This document shows, one piece after another, positions 1-6,081 of a DNA stretch of 6,910 nt. Both the position numbers and the translations under genes were made by a program. The notes beneath the pieces were generated by a model, which was not told the DNA's origin, searched no databases, and worked only from the letters and a program-made list of their open reading frames with translations. Where the stretch lies: assembly GCA_013812265.1 (NCBI GenBank), contig JACCTQ010000322.1, positions 1-6,910 on the forward strand, read 5' to 3'. The stretch's first letter is position 1. Every line of letters starts with the position of its first letter. This DNA comes from Actinomycetota bacterium (GTDB lineage Bacteria; Actinomycetota; Thermoleophilia; Gaiellales; Gaiellaceae).

Positions 1-633
1 CCCCTGCTCCTCGGCCCAGGAGACGAGACCACGGCCCCAGAACTCGTCGTCCTCGTCGAAGTTGCGCTACTTCCCCTTGGTGAAGAAGTCGCGGCGCCGT
101 GCGAGCCTGTCCTCGAGCGCGGCGAGCGCCTCGTCGCGGTCGACGTGGATCCGCTCGGATTCGGCCCGGACCTTGTCTTCGAGGTCGGCCAGATCCTTGC
201 CGCGCTGCTCGTTGTCGACCGCGGTGACGATCGACGCTGCGAAGTAGAGAACCTTCTCGAGCTCCTTCGGAGCGATGTCGAGCAGGTACCCGATCCGACT
301 CGGGACGCCCTTGAAAAACCAGATGTGCGAGACGGGCGCGGCCAGGTCGATGTGGCCCATGCGTTCGCGGCGGACCTTCTGGCGCGTAACTTCGACACCG
401 CAGCGCTCGCAGATGATGCCCTTGTAGCGGACGCGCTTGTACTTGCCGCAGTAGCACTCCCAGTCCTTCGTCGGACCGAAGATGCGCTCGCAGAAGAGAC
501 CGTCGCGCTCGGGCTTGAGCGTGCGGTAGTTGATCGTCTCGGGCTTCGTGACCTCGCCCGAGGACCAGTCGCGGATCTGCTTGCTCGAGGCAAGGCCGAT
601 CCGAATGGCATCGAAGTCGTTGATATCGATCAT
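1..633 (-). CDS. rpoC: RNA polymerase beta' subunit, N-terminal part, interrupted by an in-frame TAG and cut by the window edge
   Basis: Beta' is the largest core RNA polymerase subunit; it carries the catalytic Mg site (outside this window) and the clamp. The ATG at 633 begins MIDINDFDAIRIGLAS, a typical beta' start. Residues 30-55 hold the conserved KPETINYRTLKPERDGLFCE-type segment. The clamp zinc site follows, with C60, C62, C75 and C78, then the GHIDLAAPVSHIWF and PSRIGYLLDI motifs (about 93-120). Residues 140-185 look charged and helical. Codon 189 (67-69) is TAG. Without any frame change the remaining 22 codons read RNFDEDDEFWGRG and onward, plausible beta' sequence, so the frame is broken by one codon rather than an indel. 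The SD GGAGG (643-647) sits 9 nt before the ATG. The family is normally well over 1,000 residues. Identity is very secure; whether full-length protein is made cannot be seen here. Confidence 0.93.
67..69 (-). other. In-frame amber (TAG) codon within rpoC
   Basis: The codon after FFTKGK in beta' reads TAG. The same frame stays open for the 22 codons up to the window edge and looks like beta' protein. The 22 visible downstream codons contain no in-frame ATG, GTG or TTG restart. A single C-to-T change from CAG (Gln) or A-to-T from AAG (Lys) would explain it. rplL and the methyltransferase gene both end with TAG. Confidence 0.9.
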
Positions 634-677
634 GCCTTTTCGCCTCCGGCGAAAACGCTATTGAAATCAGGGCTCAA
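630..677 (-). CDS. Possible 15-codon leader ORF coupled to rpoC
   Basis: A TTG at 675-677 opens a frame encoding MSPDFNSVFAGGEKA (first codon read as Met). It is preceded by a good SD, AAGGAG at 683-688, with a 5-nt gap. Its TGA (630-632) overlaps the rpoC ATG (631-633) as ATGA, the classic arrangement for translational coupling. The frame runs through the hairpin at 637-655 that contains the rpoC SD, so a translating ribosome would open it. TTG starts are used here, since rpoB appears to have one. The peptide resembles nothing I know. The frame is short enough to be chance; the SD and exact overlap are the only support. Confidence 0.3.
   Translation of the reverse strand: MSPDFNSVFAGGEKA
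637..655 (-). promoter_or_regulatory. Inverted repeat burying the rpoC Shine-Dalgarno
   Basis: On the transcript this reads TTTTCGCC - GGA - GGCGAAAA, a perfect 8-bp stem with a 3-nt loop. The rpoC SD GGAGG (643-647) is formed by the loop and the first two bases of the 3' arm, so the folded form should limit ribosome access to rpoC. The repeat is certain from sequence; the regulatory effect is inference. A 3-nt loop is tight, so one closing pair may open in practice. Confidence 0.55.
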
Positions 678-715
678 TGTTTCTCCTTCTCCGTCCCGGC
701 TTTTCTGTTCTTCAT
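674..715 (-). CDS. Possible 13-codon mini-ORF after rpoB
   Basis: The ATG at 713-715 begins MKNRKAGTEKEKH and ends in TGA at 674-676. This stop overlaps the TTG start of the next mini-ORF (TTGA, 674-677). It lies 24 nt after the rpoB stop, close enough for reinitiation by ribosomes finishing rpoB. No strong SD precedes it; only the purine-rich arm GCGAAAAG (720-727) lies at a suitable distance. The highly charged peptide is unrecognised. It may be a chance frame. Confidence 0.2.
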   Translation of the reverse strand: MKNRKAGTEKEKH

Positions 716-719
716 AGAG

Positions 720-738
720 CTTTTCGCGCAGCGAAAAG
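720..738 (-). repeat. Short inverted repeat just after the rpoB stop
   Basis: The transcript reads CTTTTCGC - TGC - GCGAAAAG, a perfect 8-bp stem with a 3-nt loop starting 2 nt after the rpoB TGA. It is not followed by a U-run, so it does not look like an intrinsic terminator, as expected between rpoB and rpoC. Its arms nearly match those of the hairpin at 637-655, so the two can also pair with each other. It could act in mRNA stability, processing or ribosome reinitiation. Confidence 0.5.
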
Positions 739-739
739 G

Positions 740-3700
740 TCAGTCTTCGACTTCGAGATCTGCGAGCTCGATCTCCGGGGCCAGCGGGCCCGCCTGCTCC
801 TCCACTTCCTCCTCGGCCGCTTCGACCGGCGAGAGCTTCACATCAGCGAGATCTCCGAGCGACTCGTCGGCCGGAAGCGCGATCTCGCCATCCTGGTCGA
901 CCCGATCCTGGCCTTCGTAGACCTCTTCGCCCGTGGGCTCACGCGGAGTGGCGCGGAGCGACCCGGGTGACAGGTCGATACCGAGCTCTTCCGCGGCGCG
1001 CAGGAGCTCGTCGTCCTCCTCGCGCACCTCGACCTCGCCGCCCTCCTCGGAAAGAACACCCACGTCGAGCGCGAGTGACTGCATCTCCTTGAGCAGGACC
1101 TTGAACGACTCGGGGATCGATGGCTCGGCGATGTTCTCGCCTTTGACGATCGCCTCGTAGGCCTTCACGCGTCCGACGGTGTCGTCGGACTTGATCGTCA
1201 GCATCTCCTGCAGGGTGTACGCCGCTCCGTACGCCTCGAGCGCCCACACCTCCATCTCTCCGAAGCGCTGGCCGCCGAACTGCGCCTTTCCGCCGAGCGG
1301 CTGCTGGGTCACGAGAGAGTACGGACCGGTGGAACGCGCGTGGATCTTGTCGTCCACGAGGTGGAGGAGCTTGAGGATGTACATATGCCCGACGGTGATC
1401 TTGTTGGCGTAGGGCTCACCCGTCTTGCCGTCGAACATGCGCACCTTGCCGGAAGTCCTGCGGCCGGCCGGCCGGCTCTTGTCGATCTTGAACTTGACCG
1501 GAGAGTCGGGGTTCTGCTCGGCCCAGCGCACGAGCGCGTCGTCCACCTCCACCACCGTCGCCCCGTCGAAGACCGGGCTCGACACCGGGGTGGGGCCGTT
1601 GGGGGCCGCGCCGTTCTCCGTGAAGACGCCGTGTGCCGCGGCCCACCCGAGATGCGTCTCGAGAATCTGGCCAATGTTCATCCGGCTAGGGACGCCGAGC
1701 GGGTTCAGCAGGATGTCGACCGGGCGCCCGTCCTCGAGGAACGGCATGTCCTCGTCGGGGACGATGCGGGCGATGACGCCCTTGTTGCCGTGGCGGCCGG
1801 CGAGCTTGTCGCCCTCGGCGATCTTCCGCTTCTTGGCCACGTACACGCGCACGAGCTCGTTGACGCCCGGAGACAGGTCGTCGCCCGCCTCGCGCGAGAA
1901 CGTCTTCACGTCGATGACCTTCCCGCCCTCGCCGTGCGGGACCTTGAGAGACGTGTCGCGCACCTCGCGCGCCTTCTCCTTGAAGATCGCTCGGATCAGC
2001 TTCTCCTCTGCCGTGAGCTCGGTCTCGCCCTTGGGCGTCACCTTGCCGACGAGCAGGTCTCCCGAGCCGACCTCCGCGCCGATCCGCACGATGCCGCGCT
2101 CGTCGAGGTCCTTCAGGGACTCCTCGGAGCGGTTCGGGATGTCGCGCGTGATCTCCTCGTCGCCGAGCTTGGTCGACCGTGCGTCGATCTCGTACTCGTG
2201 GATGTGGATCGACGAGAGCACATCGTCTTTCACCAACCGCTCCGAGATGACGATCGCGTCCTCGAAGTTGTAGCCCTCGAACGGCATGAAGGCGCACAGC
2301 AGGTTCGCGCCCAGCGCGATCTCGCCGTGATCGGTGGAGCTGCCGTCGGCCAGCACCTGGCCAGCCGTGACCTTTTCGCCCAGGCCGACGATCGGCTTCT
2401 GGTGGGTGACCGTGCCCTGGTTCGAGCGGGTGAACTTGGTCAAGTGGTACTCGTCGGGCGGACCCGTCCGCGTCTCGACGACGATCTTCTCGGCATCGAC
2501 GTCGACGACCTTCCCCGACTTCCCCGCGAGGACGACGTCGCCGGAGTCGATGGCGGCCCGGTACTCCACCCCCGTCCCCACGAGCGGGGCCTGAGAGATC
2601 ATGAGCGGGACCGCCTGCCGCTGCATGTTCGCCCCCATGAGCGCCCGGTTCGCGTCGTTGTGCTCGAGGAAGGGGATAAGCGCCGTCGCGACCGAGACGA
2701 TCTGGGCCGGCGCGACGTCCATGAAGTTGATGTCCTTGGGACCCGCGGTCACGGCCTCGCCCTCGCGCGAGCGGCAGAGCACCTGCTCGTCGAGGAACTT
2801 TCCGGTCCGCTCGTCGATGGGCGCGCTCGCCTGCGCGATCGTGAAGCGCTCCTCCTCCGACGCGTCGAGGTAGATGATGTCGTCGGTCACCTTGCCGTTC
2901 TTGACGACGCGGTACGGCGTCTGGATGAAGCCGAACTCGGACACCGTCGCCATGGAAGCAAGCGATCCGATGAGGCCGATGTTCGGGCCTTCCGGAGTCT
3001 CGATGGGGCACATGCGGCCGTAATGCGTGGGGTGCACGTCTCGCACCTCGATGGGAGCCCGCTCCCGGGTCAACCCGCCGGCGCCGAGAGCCGACAGCCT
3101 TCGGCGGTGCGTGAGCCCGTCGAGGGAGTTCGTCTGCTGCATGAACTGCGAGAGCTGCGAGGAGCCGAAGAACTCCTTCAGAGCGGCGACGACCGGTCGA
3201 ATATTGATGATCGTCTGAGGCGTGATCGTGTCGACGTCCTCGGTCGTCATGCGCTCGCGGACGACGCGCTCCATCCGGTAGAGCCCGACGCGGAACGCCT
3301 CCTGGATCAGTTCGCCCACCGTCCGGAGGCGTCGGTTCCCGAAGTGCTCGTACTCGTCGAGGTCGCCACGGATGGGATCGCGGTGCAGGTTGATGGCGTC
3401 CGCGGCGAAATCCTTCGAGTCCTCCGGCACACCGAGGTTCTTCGGCAGGTCGACGAGCCTCTGGACAAGCGAGAGGATGTCCTGCGTGGTTAGGACGCGA
3501 ACGTCGTCCGGAACGTCCACCTCGAGCCGCTGGTTCAGCTTGTAGCGGCCGACCTTCGTGAGGTCGTAGCGCTTGGGATCGAAGAACAGGGCTCGCAGGA
3601 GGTTGCGAGCGTTGTCGAGTGTTGGCGGCTCACCGGGGCGCTGCTTCTTGAACACTTCGATGAGCGCCTCCTCCTCGCGCGTGGAGGGGTCCTTGTCGAG

Positions 3701-4381
3701 CGTGGCCTGGATGTAGAGCGACTTGTCGAAGAGCTCGAGGATCTTCTCGTTCGTCGACGTGTCGAGCACGAAGCCGGTGGACGGATCCTCGGCCGGAAGG
3801 GCACGGAGCAGCGTCGTGATCGGAAGCTTCCGCTTACGGTCGATCCGCGCGTAGACCACACCCTTCTTGTCGATCTCCAGCTCGAGCCATGAGCCGCGCG
3901 AGGGCATGAGGTTCGCGGTGAAAACCTGCTTCGTCGCATCCTTCGGCTCCATCAGATAAGCGCCGGGGCTGCGCACGAGCTGCGTCACGATCACCCGTTC
4001 GGTGCCGTTGATGATGAAGGTGCCCCACTCCGTCATCATCGGAAAGTCGCCCATGAAGACGGTTTGCTCCCTGATCTCGCCGGTCTCCTTGTTAACGAAC
4101 CGGACGGTCATCGAGAGCGGAGCCTGGTAGGTCAGGTCCTTCTCGCGACATTCCTTGATCGAGAACTGAGGCTCGCCGAAGCGGTACTCGGCGAACTCGA
4201 CAGCGAGCGTGCCCGTGTAGTCCTCGATCGGCGAGATGTCGTCGATCGTCTCGCGCAGGCCCTCTTCCAGGAACCACTTGAAGGAGGCCTTCTGGATGTC
4301 GATCAGGTTGGGAAGGTCGAGAACGTGCTTGAGGCGGGAGAAACTCTTGCGCGCGCGCGGCGCAGCAGCCCTACTGGTCAA
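740..4381 (-). CDS. rpoB: RNA polymerase beta subunit
   Basis: Beta forms half of the RNA polymerase active-site cleft and carries the rifampicin pocket. The protein is 1213 residues. The N-terminus has the conserved KHVLDLPNLIDIQKASFKWF stretch (from about residue 18). The rifampicin region is about 406-432 (GSSQLSQFM, then LTHRRRLSALG), followed by RDVHPTHYGRMCPIETPEGP. The lysines equivalent to E. coli K1065 and K1073 are K859 and K867 in GDKLAGRHGNKG. GGKAQFGGQRFGEMEVWALE lies around 1030-1050. Residues about 1145-1213 form an acidic tail beyond the usual actinobacterial end. The position equivalent to E. coli D516 is Gln (Q415). The start is TTG at 4379-4381, with SD AAGGGGG 9 nt upstream and an in-frame TAA shortly before it. 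The stop is TGA. It is separated from rpoC by 106 bp and probably co-transcribed with it. Confidence 0.98.
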   Translation of the reverse strand: MTSRAAAPRARKSFSRLKHVLDLPNLIDIQKASFKWFLEEGLRETIDDISPIEDYTGTLAVEFAEYRFGEPQFSIKECREKDLTYQAPLSMTVRFVNKETGEIREQTVFMGDFPMMTEWGTFIINGTERVIVTQLVRSPGAYLMEPKDATKQVFTANLMPSRGSWLELEIDKKGVVYARIDRKRKLPITTLLRALPAEDPSTGFVLDTSTNEKILELFDKSLYIQATLDKDPSTREEEALIEVFKKQRPGEPPTLDNARNLLRALFFDPKRYDLTKVGRYKLNQRLEVDVPDDVRVLTTQDILSLVQRLVDLPKNLGVPEDSKDFAADAINLHRDPIRGDLDEYEHFGNRRLRTVGELIQEAFRVGLYRMERVVRERMTTEDVDTITPQTIINIRPVVAALKEFFGSSQLSQFMQQTNSLDGLTHRRRLSALGAGGLTRERAPIEVRDVHPTHYGRMCPIETPEGPNIGLIGSLASMATVSEFGFIQTPYRVVKNGKVTDDIIYLDASEEERFTIAQASAPIDERTGKFLDEQVLCRSREGEAVTAGPKDINFMDVAPAQIVSVATALIPFLEHNDANRALMGANMQRQAVPLMISQAPLVGTGVEYRAAIDSGDVVLAGKSGKVVDVDAEKIVVETRTGPPDEYHLTKFTRSNQGTVTHQKPIVGLGEKVTAGQVLADGSSTDHGEIALGANLLCAFMPFEGYNFEDAIVISERLVKDDVLSSIHIHEYEIDARSTKLGDEEITRDIPNRSEESLKDLDERGIVRIGAEVGSGDLLVGKVTPKGETELTAEEKLIRAIFKEKAREVRDTSLKVPHGEGGKVIDVKTFSREAGDDLSPGVNELVRVYVAKKRKIAEGDKLAGRHGNKGVIARIVPDEDMPFLEDGRPVDILLNPLGVPSRMNIGQILETHLGWAAAHGVFTENGAAPNGPTPVSSPVFDGATVVEVDDALVRWAEQNPDSPVKFKIDKSRPAGRRTSGKVRMFDGKTGEPYANKITVGHMYILKLLHLVDDKIHARSTGPYSLVTQQPLGGKAQFGGQRFGEMEVWALEAYGAAYTLQEMLTIKSDDTVGRVKAYEAIVKGENIAEPSIPESFKVLLKEMQSLALDVGVLSEEGGEVEVREEDDELLRAAEELGIDLSPGSLRATPREPTGEEVYEGQDRVDQDGEIALPADESLGDLADVKLSPVEAAEEEVEEQAGPLAPEIELADLEVED

Positions 4382-4390
4382 ATGAGACAG

Positions 4391-4397
4391 CCCCCTT
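4391..4397 (-). promoter_or_regulatory. Shine-Dalgarno for rpoB, supports the TTG start
   Basis: AAGGGGG on the transcript lies 9 nt before TTG (4381). No ATG or GTG lies in frame between the upstream in-frame TAA and this TTG, and the conserved beta sequence begins within about 15 codons after it. A 7-bp direct repeat, TTCTAAG on the transcript (4395-4401 and 4405-4411), overlaps the SD with a 10-nt period. Confidence 0.65.
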
Positions 4398-4450
4398 AGA
4401 ACGGCTTAGAAATGCGGACAGGCGAAGACGTCGGCGAACCAGCTAGCTTA

Positions 4451-4472
4451 GCGAACGGGACCCCTCCCGCGC
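4451..4472 (-). promoter_or_regulatory. Hairpin in the rpoB leader
   Basis: On the transcript CGGGA pairs with TCCCG around a GGGG loop, and the stem is extended by GCG/CGC across a 2-nt bulge. It lies in the predicted rpoB 5' UTR, about 70 nt before the start codon. No U-run follows, so it is not a terminator. The role is unknown. Confidence 0.35.
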
Positions 4473-4483
4473 AAGGGCTGCTG

Positions 4484-4497
4484 GACGCTTCCGCGTC
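4484..4497 (-). promoter_or_regulatory. Small GNRA-type hairpin in the rpoB leader
   Basis: GACGC - GGAA - GCGTC is a perfect 5-bp stem capped by a GNRA tetraloop. It would lie close to the 5' end of a transcript from the promoter candidate at 4508-4516, where it could stabilise the mRNA. The fold is seen in sequence; the function is inferred. Confidence 0.35.
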
Positions 4498-4507
4498 TGG
4501 CCGGCCA

Positions 4508-4516
4508 AGTGTAGCA
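4508..4516 (-). promoter_or_regulatory. Candidate extended -10 promoter for rpoB
   Basis: The minus strand reads TGC-TACACT: an extended -10 (TGn) followed by a TAnnnT hexamer. No good -35 is found 16-18 nt upstream; TTGCAA lies 27 nt away, too far. It would start a leader of about 120 nt before rpoB. Location in the gap between the methyltransferase and rpoB, where a separate polymerase-gene promoter would be useful, adds modest support. Confidence 0.45.
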
Positions 4517-4626
4517 AAGCGAATTAACGAAAGCCCCCGTTTGCAAGCATCTTCCGTCTCGAACGCGGCGCCGCGGTCGGATATTCCCGGTTTCCTGGGC
4601 GCAGTCTCGACCGGCGCCTGCGGCAG

Positions 4627-5358
4627 CTACGCCCGCTCGAGGTAGAGGCATTGACGGTAACTCAACCCCCTGATGGAAGGGAAGCGGTAGAGCGTTCGAT
4701 CGAGCTGGTCGAACGCTCGTGAGAAGACCGCTCCTCGCAGGACGTACATCGAGAGCAACTTGAACAGGAATAACGTCGGCTGCTCCACTCGCACGCGAAA
4801 GTAGCGGCGCAGCTCTCCGATCTCGTCCTTTGTGAGCGGAAACTCGTCCGAGTCCCCGTATTTTGGGAACCCGAAGCGGCCGGCGAGATTCTGCCTGAAC
4901 CAAAGGGCCGGAGCACCGACGGCAGCGCTGTTCTCGTAGAAGAAGGCACGGCCACCCGAGGGCAACACGGATGCGAGGGTCGCGGCGAACTCGTGAAAGG
5001 GCTCGATGTGGTGAAGGATGAATGACCCGAAGGCGAGCTCGAACGACCCCAGACGTCCGATCGCCTGCGCCGGCGAGCGGATCGCATCGACGTTCGACAC
5101 GCGGTTGTCACGGCAGAAGCGGCGTAGCTTCTCGATCGAGATCTCGCTGGTGTCGACCGCCGTCACGTCCGCACCGAGCGCCGCAAAGGCGAGCGTGTGC
5201 TCCCCCGCTCCGCAACCGAGATCCAGAAGTCGCCGCCCGCGAACATCGCCGAAGTGATCGAGCGCCCAACCGAGCACAGGATCATCGGGCGGCGCGGGCA
5301 CGATTTCCCGAGACGTGTAGACGCGATCCCAGTGAGTAACCGTCCGGTCGGAAGTCAC
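4627..5358 (-). CDS. Class I SAM-dependent methyltransferase, substrate unknown
   Basis: The protein is 243 residues, likely cytosolic, and should transfer a methyl group from S-adenosylmethionine. The Rossmann SAM-binding motif I is LLDLGCGAGEHT (residues 44-55). The acidic residue expected to bind the ribose is D69 in VTAVDTS. FELAFGSFILHHI (106-118) matches the motif II/post-II region of UbiE/Methyltransf_11-type enzymes, and LPSGGRAFFYE (132-142) matches motif III. The C-terminal third (about 165-243) is family-specific and unrecognised; it may set the substrate. The start is GTG at 5356-5358: upstream codons in frame reach a TGA with no other start. No clear SD precedes it. The stop is TAG. 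Its place between rplL and rpoB is unusual. A ribosomal or polymerase substrate is possible but unsupported; small-molecule or lipid targets are equally open. Confidence 0.88.
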   Translation of the reverse strand: MTSDRTVTHWDRVYTSREIVPAPPDDPVLGWALDHFGDVRGRRLLDLGCGAGEHTLAFAALGADVTAVDTSEISIEKLRRFCRDNRVSNVDAIRSPAQAIGRLGSFELAFGSFILHHIEPFHEFAATLASVLPSGGRAFFYENSAAVGAPALWFRQNLAGRFGFPKYGDSDEFPLTKDEIGELRRYFRVRVEQPTLFLFKLLSMYVLRGAVFSRAFDQLDRTLYRFPSIRGLSYRQCLYLERA

Positions 5359-5491
5359 CGCAAGACTGTGCCATGGCTGGAGGCTTGCGTGGTCGCCGTC
5401 AAGCGTGTAGGGCGCACTTCTTCATCCGGGCAGCCGACGCGCGCCGGCCTGCGGGGCGCCGTCGTGCGATTCTCGTACGACTTCCGTGCGG

Positions 5492-5527
5492 AAAACATTC
5501 CTTCGCCTGGCACCTGCCAGGCGAAGG
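5492..5527 (-). terminator. Probable intrinsic terminator after rplL
   Basis: On the transcript CCTTCGCCTGGCA pairs perfectly with TGCCAGGCGAAGG (13-bp arms, 5500-5512 and 5515-5527) around a 2-nt centre, so the real loop takes one more pair. AATGTTTT follows directly. A strong GC-rich stem plus a short U-run in the minus direction fits a rho-independent terminator. It would end or reduce transcription between the stalk genes and the methyltransferase/rpoB part. In the plus direction there is no T-run. Confidence 0.65.
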
Positions 5528-5644
5528 GGTCCAGGCGTGGTCCGAGGCGTTGGGTGAGTCACGGCGAGCTGCCGGCGGAGCCGAGCTTTGCTCAGCGGGA
5601 GCCTCATCGCGCGCGGCGGCGGCTACTGGAAGAAGAAGGGGGAT

Positions 5645-5670
5645 CATGGGGGAAACATGTTTCCCCCATG
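5645..5670 (-). repeat. 26-bp perfect palindrome downstream of rplL
   Basis: The arms CATGGGGGAAA and TTTCCCCCATG surround CATG, which is itself self-complementary. As RNA this is an 11-bp stem with a 4-nt loop, 16 nt after the rplL stop. A pyrimidine tract (CCCCC then TTCTTCTTCC) follows instead of a clean U-run, so it may be a weak terminator, an RNA-processing site or a 3'-end protector. As DNA it could bind a dimeric protein. A near-copy of the left arm (CATGGGGGGAA) lies between it and rplL. Confidence 0.55.
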
Positions 5671-5686
5671 CTTCTTCCCCCCATGC

Positions 5687-6079
5687 CTACTTGACTTCGA
5701 CGCTGGCGCCGGCCTCCTCGAGCTGATCCTTCAGCGAGTCGGCCTCGTCGCGGGCCACGCCCTCCTTCACCGCCTTGGGCGCGGAGTCGACAAGGTCCTT
5801 CGCCTCCTTGAGACCGAGGCCGGTGATCGCGCGCACGACCTTGATCACCTGGATCTTCTTGTCCCCGGCCCCCGAGAGCACGACATCGAAAGCTGTTTGC
5901 TCCTCAGCAGCCGCTGCGCCGTCGCCCCCCGCGGCCGGAGCCCCTCCAGGGGCCGCGACAGCGATCGGTGCTGCGGCCGTGACATCCCATTCCTCCTCGA
6001 GCGACTTCTTGAGCTCGACCAGTTCGAGCACCGTCATCTTGCCCAGCTGCTCGACGATCTTGGCGGTATCCGTTGCCAT
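5687..6079 (-). CDS. rplL: 50S ribosomal protein L7/L12
   Basis: L7/L12 is the multi-copy stalk protein that recruits and stimulates translational GTPases. The 130-residue length is normal. Residues 1-30 (AKIVEQLGKMTVLELVELKK) form the dimerising N-terminal domain that docks on L10. A hinge rich in Ala, Gly and Pro follows (about 33-60). The globular factor-binding domain is 62-130, with FDVVL, KIQVIKVVRAITGLGLKEAK and the ending EEAGASVEVK. The ATG (6077-6079) lies 2 nt after the rplJ stop, and its SD AGGAGG (6087-6092, 7-nt gap) lies within the last rplJ codons, so translation is probably coupled. The stop is TAG. Confidence 0.98.
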   Translation of the reverse strand: MATDTAKIVEQLGKMTVLELVELKKSLEEEWDVTAAAPIAVAAPGGAPAAGGDGAAAAEEQTAFDVVLSGAGDKKIQVIKVVRAITGLGLKEAKDLVDSAPKAVKEGVARDEADSLKDQLEEAGASVEVK

Positions 6080-6081
6080 TC

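Larger units (their letters stand above)
5359..5686. other. Gap between rplL and the methyltransferase gene
   Basis: This 328-bp stretch has no convincing gene. It holds a perfect palindrome next to rplL and a terminator-like hairpin in the middle. The 130 bp nearest the methyltransferase show no convincing promoter or SD. The small frames here are Arg/Ala-rich and look like high-GC noise. Confidence 0.6.

Noticed and set aside
67..69. UAG reassigned to an amino acid across this genome
   Set aside because: rplL ends in TAG exactly at its conserved C-terminus, and the methyltransferase also ends in TAG, so UAG appears to be a normal stop.
145..717. A 190-codon plus-strand frame opposite rpoC
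   Set aside because: It is a shadow of the conserved rpoC N-terminus, with no SD or family resemblance.
1340..3493. A 717-codon open frame on the plus strand opposite rpoB
   Set aside because: Its product is Arg/Asp/Val/Leu-rich with no recognisable motif. Long antisense frames opposite high-GC genes are expected from codon bias, and rpoB on the other strand is certain.
4441..4448. AGCTAGCT palindrome as an operator
   Set aside because: Only 8 bp, single copy, with no partner site or other support.
4564..4575. 12-bp palindrome CGCGGCGCCGCG after the methyltransferase as a terminator
   Set aside because: It is self-complementary but has no U-run, and such GC palindromes arise often by chance in high-GC DNA.
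5397..5402. TTGACG as a -35 box for the methyltransferase
   Set aside because: The hexamer 17 nt downstream is CAGCCA, which does not resemble a -10 box.
5399..5647. An 82-codon minus-strand frame between rplL and the methyltransferase
   Set aside because: Low-complexity Arg/Ala composition, no convincing SD, and it spans the terminator-like hairpin.
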